DNA of 59,271 nucleotides from Granulicella sapmiensis (lineage in GTDB: Bacteria > Acidobacteriota > Terriglobia > Terriglobales > Acidobacteriaceae). The notes under the pieces were generated by a model, which did no database searches, was not told where the DNA came from, and saw nothing but the letters and a program-made list of their open reading frames with translations. Shown here piece by piece: positions 1 to 9,100 of the stretch (positions within the stretch are counted from its first letter, which is position 1; every line of letters starts with the position of its first letter). Position numbers and translations under genes: made by a program. Location: assembly GCA_026225395.1 (NCBI GenBank), contig JAMFSR010000020.1:1-59271 (forward strand). The letters are read 5' to 3'.

Positions 1-69
1 CTAGCGTCGGACCACCGGTGGTGGATGTGGTCCCTCCGGAAGCCTCTGTTGCATTTCTCGCCCCTTTTC

Positions 70-297
70 TCGATGATTGGGTTGGGCGGGTACGCACCGC
101 CTTGGGTGTCGAAACCCAAGCAGAAACACCGTGAACGGAGACGATCACGGGTACGATTCCCTACGCCTTTGCGTCGGGGAGCTATGGACGTATGTCCAGG
201 CTTCACGGCTAAAGGTCCATGGAACCGCGTGTTTCTGCCGGTTTTCGAACTCCCCGACGAGGGTTTACAAGGGCTGTTTGCGGGGGCGCACCGCAGA
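70..297 (+). ncRNA. Candidate structured RNA, copy 1
   Basis: A non-coding segment of about 230 nt that recurs at 2919-3144. Both copies form the same helices: 85-89/97-101; 102-106/115-119; 129-134/145-150; a long-range stem 173-181/250-258 (GTCGGGGAG with CTCCCCGAC); 182-189/215-222 inside it; 223-227/239-243; and 279-283/291-295. Paired positions change together between the copies, for example 184-220 A-U, 185-219 U-A and 186-218 G-C become U-A, G-C and U-A. Unpaired parts (GTATGTCCAGGC, GCTAAAG) stay conserved. It lies just upstream of a small frame and an HExxH gene, so it could be a leader element or a separate RNA. I do not recognise an Rfam family. Confidence 0.72.
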
Positions 298-326
298 CGT
301 TTTCCCCGGCCTCGAATTGGAGGAGT

Positions 327-476
327 ATGCTGATCCGGTCTGCCCCTGTAGAACCTCTTTTGCCACGGCTCGCTGGTACGCGGATGCTTTCCGCCGTTGC
401 TGAAGCTTTTGTCTGCCCTGACTTTCTCTTCCTGGAGAACAAGGATGGATGGCGATGGATCTCGTGCGTGAACTGA
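327..476 (+). CDS. Small conserved open frame upstream of HExxH gene A (49 aa)
   Basis: The ATG at 327 follows GGAGGAGT almost directly. The frame begins MLI, has an LP near residue 12 and CPDFL near residue 30, and ends at 476, inside the start of the next gene. The same layout occurs before the second HExxH gene at 4175-4321 (MLI, LP, CPDLS, overlapping stop). The two peptides are only weakly similar. Conserved position, start and overlap suggest a leader or partner peptide translationally coupled to the HExxH gene, but a shared ancestral DNA duplication could also explain it. Confidence 0.4.
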   Translation: MLIRSAPVEPLLPRLAGTRMLSAVAEAFVCPDFLFLENKDGWRWISCVN

Positions 477-1417
477 TCTTCGATGTGGGTGTGCAAGCGG
501 AGCTTCCACTGCCAAGTCGATGCACCGTCGATGTCTCCTGCCTGGGACAGCCGGAAGTGCAAGAGGCTGTGTCCTTCGCCCTAGAAGAAAGCCTGTATGT
601 AGCGGCCTACGCGGGAATCGACCTGAAGGCGCTCGACGGCATTACGGTGGCGCCCGACTGCCGAGCTGCGGCCTGCGCCCTCCAGAATATGCCTGAAGGA
701 CAAGTGCCTCTCGAATTGAGTCCGCAGCCGGAGTCGATGGAACTGGCAAGGACGGTGGCGGTTCGCCGTGACGGTGAATTGAAGTTCCACATTGTTGTGC
801 GCCCCGGTCTCAGCGTCATGGCGATCTCACCGGACAAAGCGATGCAGCGGCTTGCACAAGCGTGCATCGCCCACGAAGCTGCTCATGTCGAACATGAAAG
901 CCATCTCTACCGCACCTTTCCCGAGAGCTATGGCAAGCCGTTGGAGTGTGGCGACCGCTCCCGGCAGACCTTTCTCAAAGCGATGGACGTATGGAGCGAG
1001 TATGCCGCCTGCCGATCTTCAGCGGCGTTCCGTCCCGAGGCGGTAGAAGAGTATGAAGACATCTTCTGCCGCGCCGTCGAAGACTGCTCCGGCAAGGCTT
1101 TGGAACAGATCAAGGCCCACCGCGAGGGTCGCGATGCCGCCTCCGCTTTCCGCGAGCTGCAGCAGATTTTCGGTGACGTATTTATCTATGCGGGCTATTT
1201 GCTGGGCCACGTTCATGGATTGGAGATGAGTCTCTCCAAACACCTTTCCAGTCAACCGAACGAGGTTCTTCAGGAAACAAAGATCGCAACGCTCGTCCTA
1301 CGGCTGGAGTCGAAGTCCAGTGAGAAGCCATCCGGGCAAACGGCGCGATGGAAGGTTACAAACATCTTTCGCTGCGGCCAAACTCCTTCCACTTCCAGAA
1401 ACCCGCAACGCGGGTAG
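449..1417 (+). CDS. HExxH zincin-like protein A (322 aa)
   Basis: The family is not one I can name. Residues 142-146 read HEAAH, within AHEAAHVEHE, a typical zinc-metallopeptidase helix. It is clearly paralogous to the protein at 4318-5397 from residue 1 to about 265; the segment around SRQTFLKAMDVWSEYAACRS is nearly identical. After GHVHGLE the two diverge. The last 20 or so residues of this copy are read from the antisense of a truncated ardC gene, so the C-terminus is a product of a DNA rearrangement. An alternative ATG lies at 455. Role unknown; proteolysis is inferred only from the motif. Confidence 0.7.
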   Translation: MAMDLVRELIFDVGVQAELPLPSRCTVDVSCLGQPEVQEAVSFALEESLYVAAYAGIDLKALDGITVAPDCRAAACALQNMPEGQVPLELSPQPESMELARTVAVRRDGELKFHIVVRPGLSVMAISPDKAMQRLAQACIAHEAAHVEHESHLYRTFPESYGKPLECGDRSRQTFLKAMDVWSEYAACRSSAAFRPEAVEEYEDIFCRAVEDCSGKALEQIKAHREGRDAASAFRELQQIFGDVFIYAGYLLGHVHGLEMSLSKHLSSQPNEVLQETKIATLVLRLESKSSEKPSGQTARWKVTNIFRCGQTPSTSRNPQRG

Positions 1418-1670
1418 CGTCGGGCTTCTGTCGGGCAATTTCAAGGATGTTGCCGAAGCTGTAGTTATGAAAACGGCTCATCGCATCGAGGTAGGCGGTC
1501 AACGCATTGCTGCGTCCTGCGTCAAGCTGCTCAATCAGGCACTTCACGTTAGCGGCGATGATTTCCTTCGCCGTTTGAGGCTGTTGGTTTTGCTGCGGTG
1601 TTTCAGGGTTTTCGTTGACGAGGCGAGGACGGTTGGTGGTCGTTTTGGCGGTGACGGCTAGGGTAGTCAT
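1356..1670 (-). pseudogene. Truncated ardC-like antirestriction gene, 5' part only
   Basis: The minus-strand ATG at 1670 has a good ribosome site (AGGAGA, about 8 bases away). The protein starts MTTLAVTAK and contains an ArdC-like N-terminal ssDNA-binding segment (RFHNYSFGNILEIARQ, then GFWKWKEFGR). Where the family continues GRxVxKGEKG, this frame leaves homology after GRS and stops at 1356. ArdC proteins normally run to about 300 residues and carry a metallopeptidase domain; that half is missing. The break is at about 1365-1378 and coincides with the odd tail of HExxH gene A, so the two were fused by one recombination event. Confidence 0.7.
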
Positions 1671-1827
1671 GGGTGCTTCTCCTTTGGGGTTCTGGCTGTT
1701 GCACTTCCGCGTTGAAACGCGGCATGTACATGCCGAACGCCACCTGGCGAAGGCGGGGGTAGCAAGCGTCAAGGGGAGCGGGTATCACCCACCCGAAGCT
1801 CTAGCGAGGGCGCGGTTTTATCGCGTG

Positions 1828-1930
1828 ATTTTTGCGCAGCAAAAATTATGGGGAAACCCCTTGACGCGCGCGATCGGGGCAGAGCCCCTTAGCGAGGCTT
1901 GTTTACCTTGCCTTGGCGTGCGCAGCACGC
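1828..1930. promoter_or_regulatory. Array of four small-loop hairpins upstream of ardC fragment
   Basis: The gene-poor stretch 1671-2094 has no convincing frame but holds four perfect short hairpins, all with three-base loops: ATTTTTGC/GCAAAAAT (1828-1846), GGGG/CCCC (1850-1860), GGGGC/GCCCC (1876-1888) and GCGTGC/GCACGC (1916-1930). They lie upstream of the minus-strand ardC fragment. In conjugative plasmids, early leading-region genes such as ardA and ssb can be driven from folded single-stranded promoters; a similar role here is inference. They could also be terminators. Confidence 0.4.
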
Positions 1931-2094
1931 TAACGAAATAGGGTCGGCGTTGCGGGCAGGAACAGGCCCGCAGAGATGGGAGCGCGAGACGCAATGCGGC
2001 TGGCGCGCGGGAAGAGACTTCTTCCCGAGATGTCTTAGCAGCAGTGAGAGAATGGCAGGGTCTTATTGTGACTACGAACCAGGGAGGTCTTGCG

Positions 2095-2859
2095 GTGAAG
2101 CGTTTGAAGGTATCAGGACTCATCGACCTCTTTAAGGTCAACGATCCCAATGAAATTCAAGCTGTCGTTCGCGACCTAAACTTAGACCGTAAGTTTGAAA
2201 CCAAGACATGCCCCATTAATTCGTACCTATTGCGACGCTCGCTGATGGTGCTCTCCTTCGGTGGCCGGAGATTTCCGACAATGACACCACGCGAGGATGC
2301 CCAGCGTGCCCAGCAACAAGAACAGCTCTGGAATCAACTGAGCGCGAAAGCGACTGCGATTGTCAATGGCCCGGAAGAACTCGAATCGCTGGCAAATTGG
2401 ATACGGGGAGTTGGTTCCGACGAAGCTCTAGGCGTTCTTGTTCAACAACTCTTAGGCCAGCTCTTCTCCGATGAATTCGTGGCGACGCAGGAAAGCTGGG
2501 AGGCAGCGAAGATCCTCGTGGCCGCGCCGCGCTCGAACAATCTCTTTAACATGGGTTGGTGGTCTGCCAGCGGCAAGGTTCGACGCGCAAAGCGCCTGCT
2601 TGCAGGGATGGTCAACGACGATCTCTCCGCCGTAAATGCCATCGGCATTGCCGCTCACAATGTGGTGAAGAGCTTCCGGCGCATGAGGGTACTGCACGCG
2701 GACGCGGCCATGCGCGAGACTTTGTCGGCAGAGGCAGCGGCGGAGCAATGCCTGTTTGCCCCGGTCAGCGTCTATCGCCAAGCCACGGAGTCCGGGCGAG
2801 TGAACGGCTGGCCGACGAGATTCGTAGACGTTAGCGCTTTATGGGCCGCGCGGATATAG
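2095..2859 (+). CDS. Unrecognised protein (254 aa)
   Basis: I chose the GTG at 2095 because AGGGAGGT lies six bases upstream; a longer in-frame GTG exists at 2044 without such a site. The protein begins with KRLKVSGLIDLF, is soluble-looking and mostly helical, and has an Arg/Lys-rich patch (SGKVRRAKRLL) near residue 165. No signal peptide, membrane segment or catalytic motif is visible. It sits between the ardC fragment and the second structured RNA, so it is ICE cargo. I do not recognise the family and propose no function. Confidence 0.62.
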   Translation: MKRLKVSGLIDLFKVNDPNEIQAVVRDLNLDRKFETKTCPINSYLLRRSLMVLSFGGRRFPTMTPREDAQRAQQQEQLWNQLSAKATAIVNGPEELESLANWIRGVGSDEALGVLVQQLLGQLFSDEFVATQESWEAAKILVAAPRSNNLFNMGWWSASGKVRRAKRLLAGMVNDDLSAVNAIGIAAHNVVKSFRRMRVLHADAAMRETLSAEAAAEQCLFAPVSVYRQATESGRVNGWPTRFVDVSALWAARI

Positions 2860-2918
2860 CTTCGTAGCCTTTTCGCTAGACGGGCCGGCACTTCGCATTG
2901 CTTTTTGCCCGTTTTTTC

Positions 2919-3144
2919 ACGATGATTGGACTGGGACGGGCACGCACCGTCCTGGGGTGTGGAAACCCCATCAAACCGAACGTGTGCTTTTGGCGCACGA
3001 AGATTCCCTATGCCTTTGCGGTCGGGGAGCCTGTGACGTATGTCCAGGCCCCTAAAGCTAAAGGTCACAGGAACCGCGCGGTTTGACGGTTTTCCAACTC
3101 CCCGATCATGGGTTTTAGGGCAGTTTGCGGGGGCGCACCGCAGA
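2919..3144 (+). ncRNA. Candidate structured RNA, copy 2
   Basis: Second copy of the element at 70-297. Matching helices: 2934-2939/2947-2952; 2953-2957/2966-2970; 2981-2987/2993-2999; long-range 3021-3029/3098-3106; 3030-3037/3064-3071; 3072-3076/3087-3091; 3126-3130/3138-3142. Sequence differences from copy 1 fall as paired changes that keep each helix. The 7-base loops of the first and last hairpins both end CGCA. It ends about 35 bases before the TTG start of the HD-GYP gene, so it may be a cis-acting leader of the hd-gyp/kh/HExxH operon, or an RNA bound by the KH protein encoded there. Confidence 0.72.
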
Positions 3145-3178
3145 TATCTTTGCCCGACGCCTTACCGAGGAGCCGAGC

Positions 3179-3841
3179 TTGTCCCCTCCCAATGAGCATG
3201 ACCGTACTCGCTCTCTCCGGCAATGGCTGGCGGTCGCACGCGCGCATGATCTCGGACTTTGCAAACACAGCATTCTCGTCGGAACGCTAGCAGCCAACTT
3301 CGGTGCTTACCTTGGCTTATCGGATGAGAGACGGGATTTGATTACGATAGGCGCGTTCCTTCACGACATCGGGAAAATCAAAATCCCTGTTGAGTTGCTG
3401 CGCAACCCCGCAGGTCTGAGTGCACGAGAGTGGGCACAAATCCGCCTGCACTCAGAGCTCGGCTACGAAATACTGAAGGCCGAGGGCTCGCATGATATCG
3501 AGGTCCTGGCCATCGTTCGCAACCACCACGAGCGATTAGACGGGAGCGGTTATCCGCGAGGCATGCACGGTGCCGAGATCTCAGAGGGCACGCGGATCGT
3601 AACTCTCTGCGATATTTACGCTGCAATCACGGAAACGCGGCCCTATGCTGGACCCATGCGATGGCAGGACGCGTTGGAGCGAATGGCTCAGAAGCAAACC
3701 CGCATAGACACTGCGTTGCTGAATCGGTTCGCGGACATGATGAGTTTGTTGCAGCAGGCTGGTAGTGAGCATTACTCCCTCGCACTTCGAGTCGGCCGAA
3801 AGCGCTGGAAGGAGATGACATGGGACAACACGAGACGTTAG
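3179..3841 (+). CDS. HD-GYP domain phosphodiesterase-like protein
   Basis: A single HD-GYP domain of 220 residues with no receiver or membrane part. Residues 62-63 are HD in FLHDIGK; residues 116-126 are HHERLDGSGYP, the diagnostic GYP box, followed by RG. Family members hydrolyse cyclic di-GMP or related cyclic dinucleotides. I start it at TTG 3179, with GAGGAG about eight bases upstream; the frame is open to 3125, but that would run into the structured RNA. Its 3' end overlaps the KH gene by 22 bases, implying translational coupling. A free-standing HD-GYP domain beside an RNA-binding protein is unusual. Confidence 0.82.
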   Translation: MSPPNEHDRTRSLRQWLAVARAHDLGLCKHSILVGTLAANFGAYLGLSDERRDLITIGAFLHDIGKIKIPVELLRNPAGLSAREWAQIRLHSELGYEILKAEGSHDIEVLAIVRNHHERLDGSGYPRGMHGAEISEGTRIVTLCDIYAAITETRPYAGPMRWQDALERMAQKQTRIDTALLNRFADMMSLLQQAGSEHYSLALRVGRKRWKEMTWDNTRR

Positions 3842-4098
3842 GAAATAAATCTACCGAGAAACTGGTAAAAGAGCTATTTCAGCAACTTGCATACGAAGCG
3901 TATGAAGTGCGCGTCGGGATAGAGGAGGCCAAGGGCACGATGATGGTGCAGGTAAGGGTGGCGTCATCCGATTTTGATAGGGTGGTCGGACGAAATGGAA
4001 CTACGGCGCAGTCTCTTGCGGTGATTGTTGGCGCGGTCGCCAAGAAACTGGGCAAGCATTGTACTGTACAGATTCGAAAATCCGACACATCGATCTGA
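3820..4098 (+). CDS. KhpA-like KH-domain RNA-binding protein (92 aa)
   Basis: A one-domain KH protein. The core matches KhpA/YlqC: EVRVGIEE, then VQVRVASSDFDRVVGRNG with the GxxG loop at residues 57-60, then TAQSLAVIVGAVAKKLGK. KhpA proteins bind RNA and usually pair with KhpB. This copy is in ICE cargo, not beside rpsP or rimM as chromosomal khpA usually is. AAGGAG lies five bases before the ATG. It overlaps the HD-GYP gene and precedes the small frame and HExxH gene B. Binding to the neighbouring structured RNA is my inference. Confidence 0.82.
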   Translation: MGQHETLGNKSTEKLVKELFQQLAYEAYEVRVGIEEAKGTMMVQVRVASSDFDRVVGRNGTTAQSLAVIVGAVAKKLGKHCTVQIRKSDTSI

Positions 4099-4174
4099 GG
4101 TGAGGGAACGCAGGGATGAAGCTGTGCACAAAGGAACGACTCTTCTTAAATCCGTGCGTCAGGCTAAGGAGTTT

Positions 4175-4321
4175 ATGCTGATTTTTTGTACAGTCTCCTT
4201 CAAACATCACTTGCCAGTATCCGAGAGACATTGCTTTGGCGCGCTCTCAGTTGAGGTACTGAGGATCGATTTGTTCTGCCCCGACCTCTCTCGTGTGAGA
4301 ACGACGAGGTGTCTGAGATGA
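4175..4321 (+). CDS. Small conserved open frame upstream of HExxH gene B (48 aa)
   Basis: ATG at 4175 follows AAGGAG by three bases. The frame starts MLI, has LP at about residue 13 and FCPDLS near residue 35, and its TGA overlaps the ATG of HExxH gene B as ATGA. This matches the frame at 327-476 in position, start and overlap. Peptide identity is modest. A coupled leader peptide or small partner is possible; background is not excluded. Confidence 0.42.
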   Translation: MLIFCTVSFKHHLPVSERHCFGALSVEVLRIDLFCPDLSRVRTTRCLR

Positions 4322-5397
4322 GCGCTGTTCGCGAATTGATCTTTGCCCCGAGAGGTGAAGGGCGTCTGCCACTGCCAGATCGATGCAGCCTGGACGTCTC
4401 CTGTTTTGGAGAGCCGGAGGTACAAGACGCACTCGCCATCGCCATCGAAGAGACACTCTACGTCGTTGCGTTTTCCGGCATCGAGTTACACGCGCTCGAC
4501 GGAGTGACAGTCGCCACAGATTGCTGTGCGACCGCGCGCGAGTTGCAAAATCTGCCGGAGGGCCAGATTCCGCTGGAGATGAATCCACAGCCGGAGGCGA
4601 TGGAGATGGCACGCACGGTCGCGGTCCGTCGCAAGGGAGATTTGCGTTTTCATATCGTGTTGCGCCGCGGCCTCGCGCTGATGACGCTCTCTCCCGACGC
4701 CGAGATGCAGCGGTTGTCGCTGGCCTGGGTTGCCCACGAAGCAGCGCATGTCGAGCATGAGAGCCATCTCTACCGGATGTTTTCCGACAGTTACGGAAAA
4801 GCACTGGAGTGTGGAAACCGATCGCGGCAGACTTTCCTGAAGGCAATGGATGTCTGGAGCGAATATGCCGCTTGCCGGTCCTCGGCGAGATTTCGCCCGG
4901 AAGCGGTGGAAGAATTCGAAGGGATTCTCTGTCGGGCGATCGAAGAGGGCTCTGTAGCGGCAATAGAGCAAATCAAAGCGCACCGCGAGGGGCGGGGCGC
5001 AGGTGACGTTTTCCGTGAGATTCAGCAGATTTTCGGGGACGTATTCATCTGTGCCGGCTACCTAATCGGTCATGCCCATGGACTGGAAAGGCGCCTGAAA
5101 GATGGAACCTCGCGCCTTGACGAGGTCTTCCATAAGAATCCGTCCGTGGAAGATCTCATGAACCGGCTCGAACGCATTCTGCGTGAACTTTGGTTGAAAG
5201 AATTCGCGTGGGTATCCATCGAAGTATTTGCGCCGATCTATGATCTGATCTGCGAGATGATGGGCCAGTGTGGTTTGGTCTTTGCCAAGCACGAAGAGGA
5301 ATGGCGCGTCGTGATGTACGAAGAGCGGGAAGCGTTCGAAGAGGCCCGAAAGACTCTGGAACGATGGACAAAGTCCTCTTCGCTACAAGAGAACTAG
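4318..5397 (+). CDS. HExxH zincin-like protein B (359 aa)
   Basis: Paralogue of protein A, and probably the intact form. HEAAH is at residues 140-144 in AHEAAHVEHE. After the shared region ending GHAHGLE there is a further segment of about 100 residues, largely helical and charged (WLKEFAWVSIEVFAPIYDL, EEREAFEEARKTLERW), absent from copy A. ATG 4318 has GAGG eight bases upstream; GTG 4309 is a weaker alternative. Last gene of the RNA2, HD-GYP, KH, small-frame series. Metallopeptidase activity is inferred from the motif only. Confidence 0.72.
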   Translation: MSAVRELIFAPRGEGRLPLPDRCSLDVSCFGEPEVQDALAIAIEETLYVVAFSGIELHALDGVTVATDCCATARELQNLPEGQIPLEMNPQPEAMEMARTVAVRRKGDLRFHIVLRRGLALMTLSPDAEMQRLSLAWVAHEAAHVEHESHLYRMFSDSYGKALECGNRSRQTFLKAMDVWSEYAACRSSARFRPEAVEEFEGILCRAIEEGSVAAIEQIKAHREGRGAGDVFREIQQIFGDVFICAGYLIGHAHGLERRLKDGTSRLDEVFHKNPSVEDLMNRLERILRELWLKEFAWVSIEVFAPIYDLICEMMGQCGLVFAKHEEEWRVVMYEEREAFEEARKTLERWTKSSSLQEN

Positions 5398-5496
5398 ATG
5401 CGTAGCGCGAGAAGGTACCCGACCTGACAGTCTGGGGTCGAGATTTCATTGATTCGAATGCCTCAGTCGGAGTTGTCGCGGAAAATGCATTCCGCT

Positions 5497-6174
5497 TTAG
5501 GTCCGCAGATCCAACCAGAGATGCTTCAACCCAAATGGGGAGACGGGGAACGTTCGGACGAGGGTATGAGAGAGCTGTGTGATGGATGAAATCTTCCAGC
5601 CTTCCCCCGAGAGGGAAACCTCTGGCAATCCCTTCGCAAGAAGGTGGTCATTGATCTCCGCCAGAAGCGCCTCATTATCCATGGTCTGCCAATACCCAAT
5701 CATGAGTGCGGACGGAAATCGTTTTGCGTAACCCCACTGGGGATCGACGAAGCGGCGGACGCCGTGTTCCACGTAGTTGCTATTCAATATCCATTGCGGA
5801 TTCGTGGGTAGGCCCAGACGCTTGCATTCCACAATCAATTGAATGGAGCTCTTGCGAGGATCTGGTTCATGCGGGTCCAAATATGCCCACGTAAAATCGG
5901 GACGCTTGCTCTCCCGAGTCGCACGCGCTACATCGTCTACATCCGGTTGGTTACAGCATTCCGCCACTGGACCGGGATAGATTCCTTCGGGGTCAAGCTC
6001 CCGAGAGGCTCTCAGCATACAAAAATAGAGATCGCGGTTGAGGGCATTCTCGTCTCCGCTCGGAGCACCTTCGTGCAGAAGTTCGAGAGCCCGCAGTGCG
6101 ACGCTGGTGAAATGCGCTTCACGGCGTGCCCATAGATCGTTTGAAAGGAACGTTGGCGTGCTCGCTGTCGTCAC
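5497..6174 (-). CDS. PD-(D/E)XK-like putative restriction endonuclease
   Basis: A 225-residue protein starting at a GTG that overlaps the TGA of the methyltransferase as GTGA, with GGAGG upstream. Residues 92-93 are PD (KRPDFTW) and 116-118 are ECK in LIVECKRLG, the layout of the PD-(D/E)XK nuclease fold. The rest is not a family I recognise. Tight coupling to a DNA methyltransferase suggests the nuclease half of a restriction-modification pair. An ATG at 6252 would give 251 residues but overlap the methyltransferase by 82 bases. Confidence 0.72.
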   Translation of the reverse strand: MTTASTPTFLSNDLWARREAHFTSVALRALELLHEGAPSGDENALNRDLYFCMLRASRELDPEGIYPGPVAECCNQPDVDDVARATRESKRPDFTWAYLDPHEPDPRKSSIQLIVECKRLGLPTNPQWILNSNYVEHGVRRFVDPQWGYAKRFPSALMIGYWQTMDNEALLAEINDHLLAKGLPEVSLSGEGWKISSITQLSHTLVRTFPVSPFGLKHLWLDLRT

Positions 6175-9100
6175 CGGCGCTGAGCCTCCTGAAGAAGCAT
6201 GGCTTGCAGCTGGGTCGCTTCGGCGTCTTGCCTCGCCGCCGTTCTTGTCCAAAATCTCTGTTCATTCCTCTTAACAAGAAGAATGGAGTTCTCCGTAACG
6301 AGCCGTACGAAGCTATCTATATAGATAGATCGGCTTCCCGCGAATTCGCGAGAGTTCTTATCTAACAGCTGGAGCACGTCGGTCCAATCTTCTACGGCTC
6401 CGGAGTATTTGGTTTTCTTGGGCGCTTCTTGGTCGCCTACTGTGAACAACACCGCTAGCAGCGGGGCACCCGATTGTGAAGAGAACAGCTGCCATTCGAC
6501 CCGTGCCTGCGGACTCAGGTCCTTGGACCAGAGCCGCAGAAATAGCTGGATGTAACGTTCGATTTCCGTCCCCCCTGCATCTGAGGCGAAGCCGACTCTC
6601 TTAGCTGGCAAAGCCAGCGGACGAACCGCCTCACTAGATTGCTTTTGATAGAGAAAATCAAGTCCAGTCCCACACATGTCCGTAATGAGATCGCGCTCTG
6701 CGGGATTCAGTTCATAGAGTTCGAACACAGCCTTATTGAGGCGCGCAACCAATTCTTCTGGGCTGTCTCTTTGATTCCCATCAAACAAATCGGCGCTGAC
6801 GTTGGAGTTGGAGGTTCTCAACTCATCGACAATTTTGATCAAGTCAGCGGCCCCATCAGCTTGCGCAGGCATGACAATCGGCATCCGAGCGATCGAAGCC
6901 ATGGCGAGCTCGTCATGCCACATACCCCATGAGCCAGTCGTGAGGAACAGGTAGTACCGCGCCAGATCAGACCAGAAAATCCCGAGTAAAACCTTCTCTT
7001 GCCAATCCTGCAAACCGCGTAGACCGAAAGAAAAAATGGAATGCGTGAAGGCAAATTTCGTGTCTTCGAGCCTTACCGTCAATCGTCCCGGACTTTGAAT
7101 TCCTCGGCGGACGAGCAAGCGATGTCCCTGGTAGGCGCTCTCTGCACCGCGGCGACGCACAAAATCCGGCGCAGGCGTAAGACTACCAACTGGCAGAGGG
7201 CCATAGCTCGCAAAGGCGGAGCTGGGCAACACTTTGAAGTTCTTCAGCCAATCGCTTGGTATACGACCGGCTTTTCCTTCGACGAAGCCAATATCGGGAT
7301 GGACGACGCTACCCGGGACGGATTCCGAGAGACGCGAAAACGAAGGATATCTCTCCAATGCCCGAATGAGCGCCTCGTCTCGGTAGCTGCCCCACCAGAA
7401 GATCTTCCAAAGATTCTCGTTCGCGAGACAGTCTCCCTGCGATATCCAATTCATGTCCGCTTTGCTAAGCACAACGGCCTGTGTGTTCTCTACAAAAGCG
7501 GTTCGCTTTGCGGACCAATATGCGAAGCGGTGGTTCGCATCCTCCTGCCCTTTAGAAAATACGACTGCCGCGAACGGCGCAATTGCTTCAGCTTTCCTGG
7601 TCGCACCGCGGAAAAAGAGATGCCGCACTTGGGCGAAGTTGACGACATGATTGAGTTGAATCTCCTGCAACCACTGCTTCCGAAAGCGTCGACTCTTGTC
7701 TTGTTGTTTGAAGAAGACGCCTGTGGATACCAGAAGTCCCGCTTTGCCGCCATCCCGCAAAAGAAAGTTCGAAAGATGAAGGAAGGCTTGCGATAGCTCG
7801 GTGTCGCCGATGGTCAGTTGATTGTCTCGGCACCAAGTCAATGTAATCTTGAGCGCGGTTCTCCCAAGGGCATCGTCAACCTTGGGGTAGCCCCAGGGGG
7901 GGTTGCCGAGAACTACATCTGAGGAGCGCATGCCGAATCGTTTCGCAACCAGATCATTGCGATTGGGTTGAGCGAATTCGAAGGCGTTGCCGTGGAGCAG
8001 AATGCTGAAGTATTGGTCCCTCTCCTCGTGATGAGCCTGACTCCACTTCAAATTCGGCAGTCTGCGCTGTTCGTTTATTTCTCTTGGTTCCTGATAGTGC
8101 AGGAACGCCAGGTAGAGACTGAACGCAGCGACTCTTATTGCTTCTTCATTAATATCGATTCCTGCGATTTGATCGCGAAGGATTCTCCGTAGCTGCGGAC
8201 GAGAGAGCCTTCTTCCTCCTTGTTTCCACATTTGATATCGCACGATGCGGCGATACGCTTCCACAAGGAAAATTCCTGAACCGCACGCCGGGTCCATCAC
8301 TCTCGGTTCTTTGGCAAGAACGTCTTCCGTAAGGGTTCTTGTCAGAACAAAATCGACGAGGACGCTCGGCGTGTAGTGAGATCCGTGGTTCTTTGTTTTG
8401 CCTTGTTGTTCGTTGTAAAACTCCTCGTAGATGCTGCTGATCAACTCAATGGGGATGACATCGAAGCTGTAGGCATAAAAAAAGAGCTGCTGTTGATGGG
8501 ATGTGTTTCCAATCAAGAGATTTCGCAGAAGAGCCAGATGTTCAGGCTTGACGCTGGATTGCTCGGCTTCGTCCACGGGAAACATATCGCCGTTGAAATC
8601 CGCCGCGAGCTGCTGAAACAACCGGTATGTGAATGCGTGATCTTCCAGAACACGCAGATAACGGATTTGTTCCATGTCCGTGCTCGCCGCTGGCGTGGCA
8701 AGTTCTCGATGGAGGATGCGGGACCATTTCTGATTTGTCCGCGCGACACTTTCAAAGTATTCGGGCATTAGAATTGCTCGGTCTTCAAGGTAACGAATGA
8801 AGATCGAACGCCCGATAAGAGAGTGTGCGTAACGAGCTGGTAAGCCCTCGTCCAGTAGCTGCTGCCGTACGATTCGAAGATCGCGAATGAGAGCCTTATC
8901 GGCGCGGTTCCCTCCGGGGACGAATCCAGACGTCTCAAAGAAGCTGCCTGTCTCAATTTCTTCCCTTCGAAATGCTCGAAGCTCAGATTGGACATCGGCA
9001 ATGGTACGAACTGTTTCACTAATGAGTCGGTCTTGGGCGTCTAAGGATTCGTCGGTGGCCACGGGAGGCTTACTCAAGTCATAGACCGAAAGTTCACCGG

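Noticed and set aside
70..297. Group I/II intron, tmRNA, RNase P RNA or cobalamin riboswitch
   Set aside because: I looked for their signature sequences (domain V, P7 core, tag frame, B12 box) and found none.
3125..3178. Upstream TTG start for the HD-GYP gene
   Set aside because: It lies inside the last hairpin of the RNA; TTG 3179 has a proper ribosome site.
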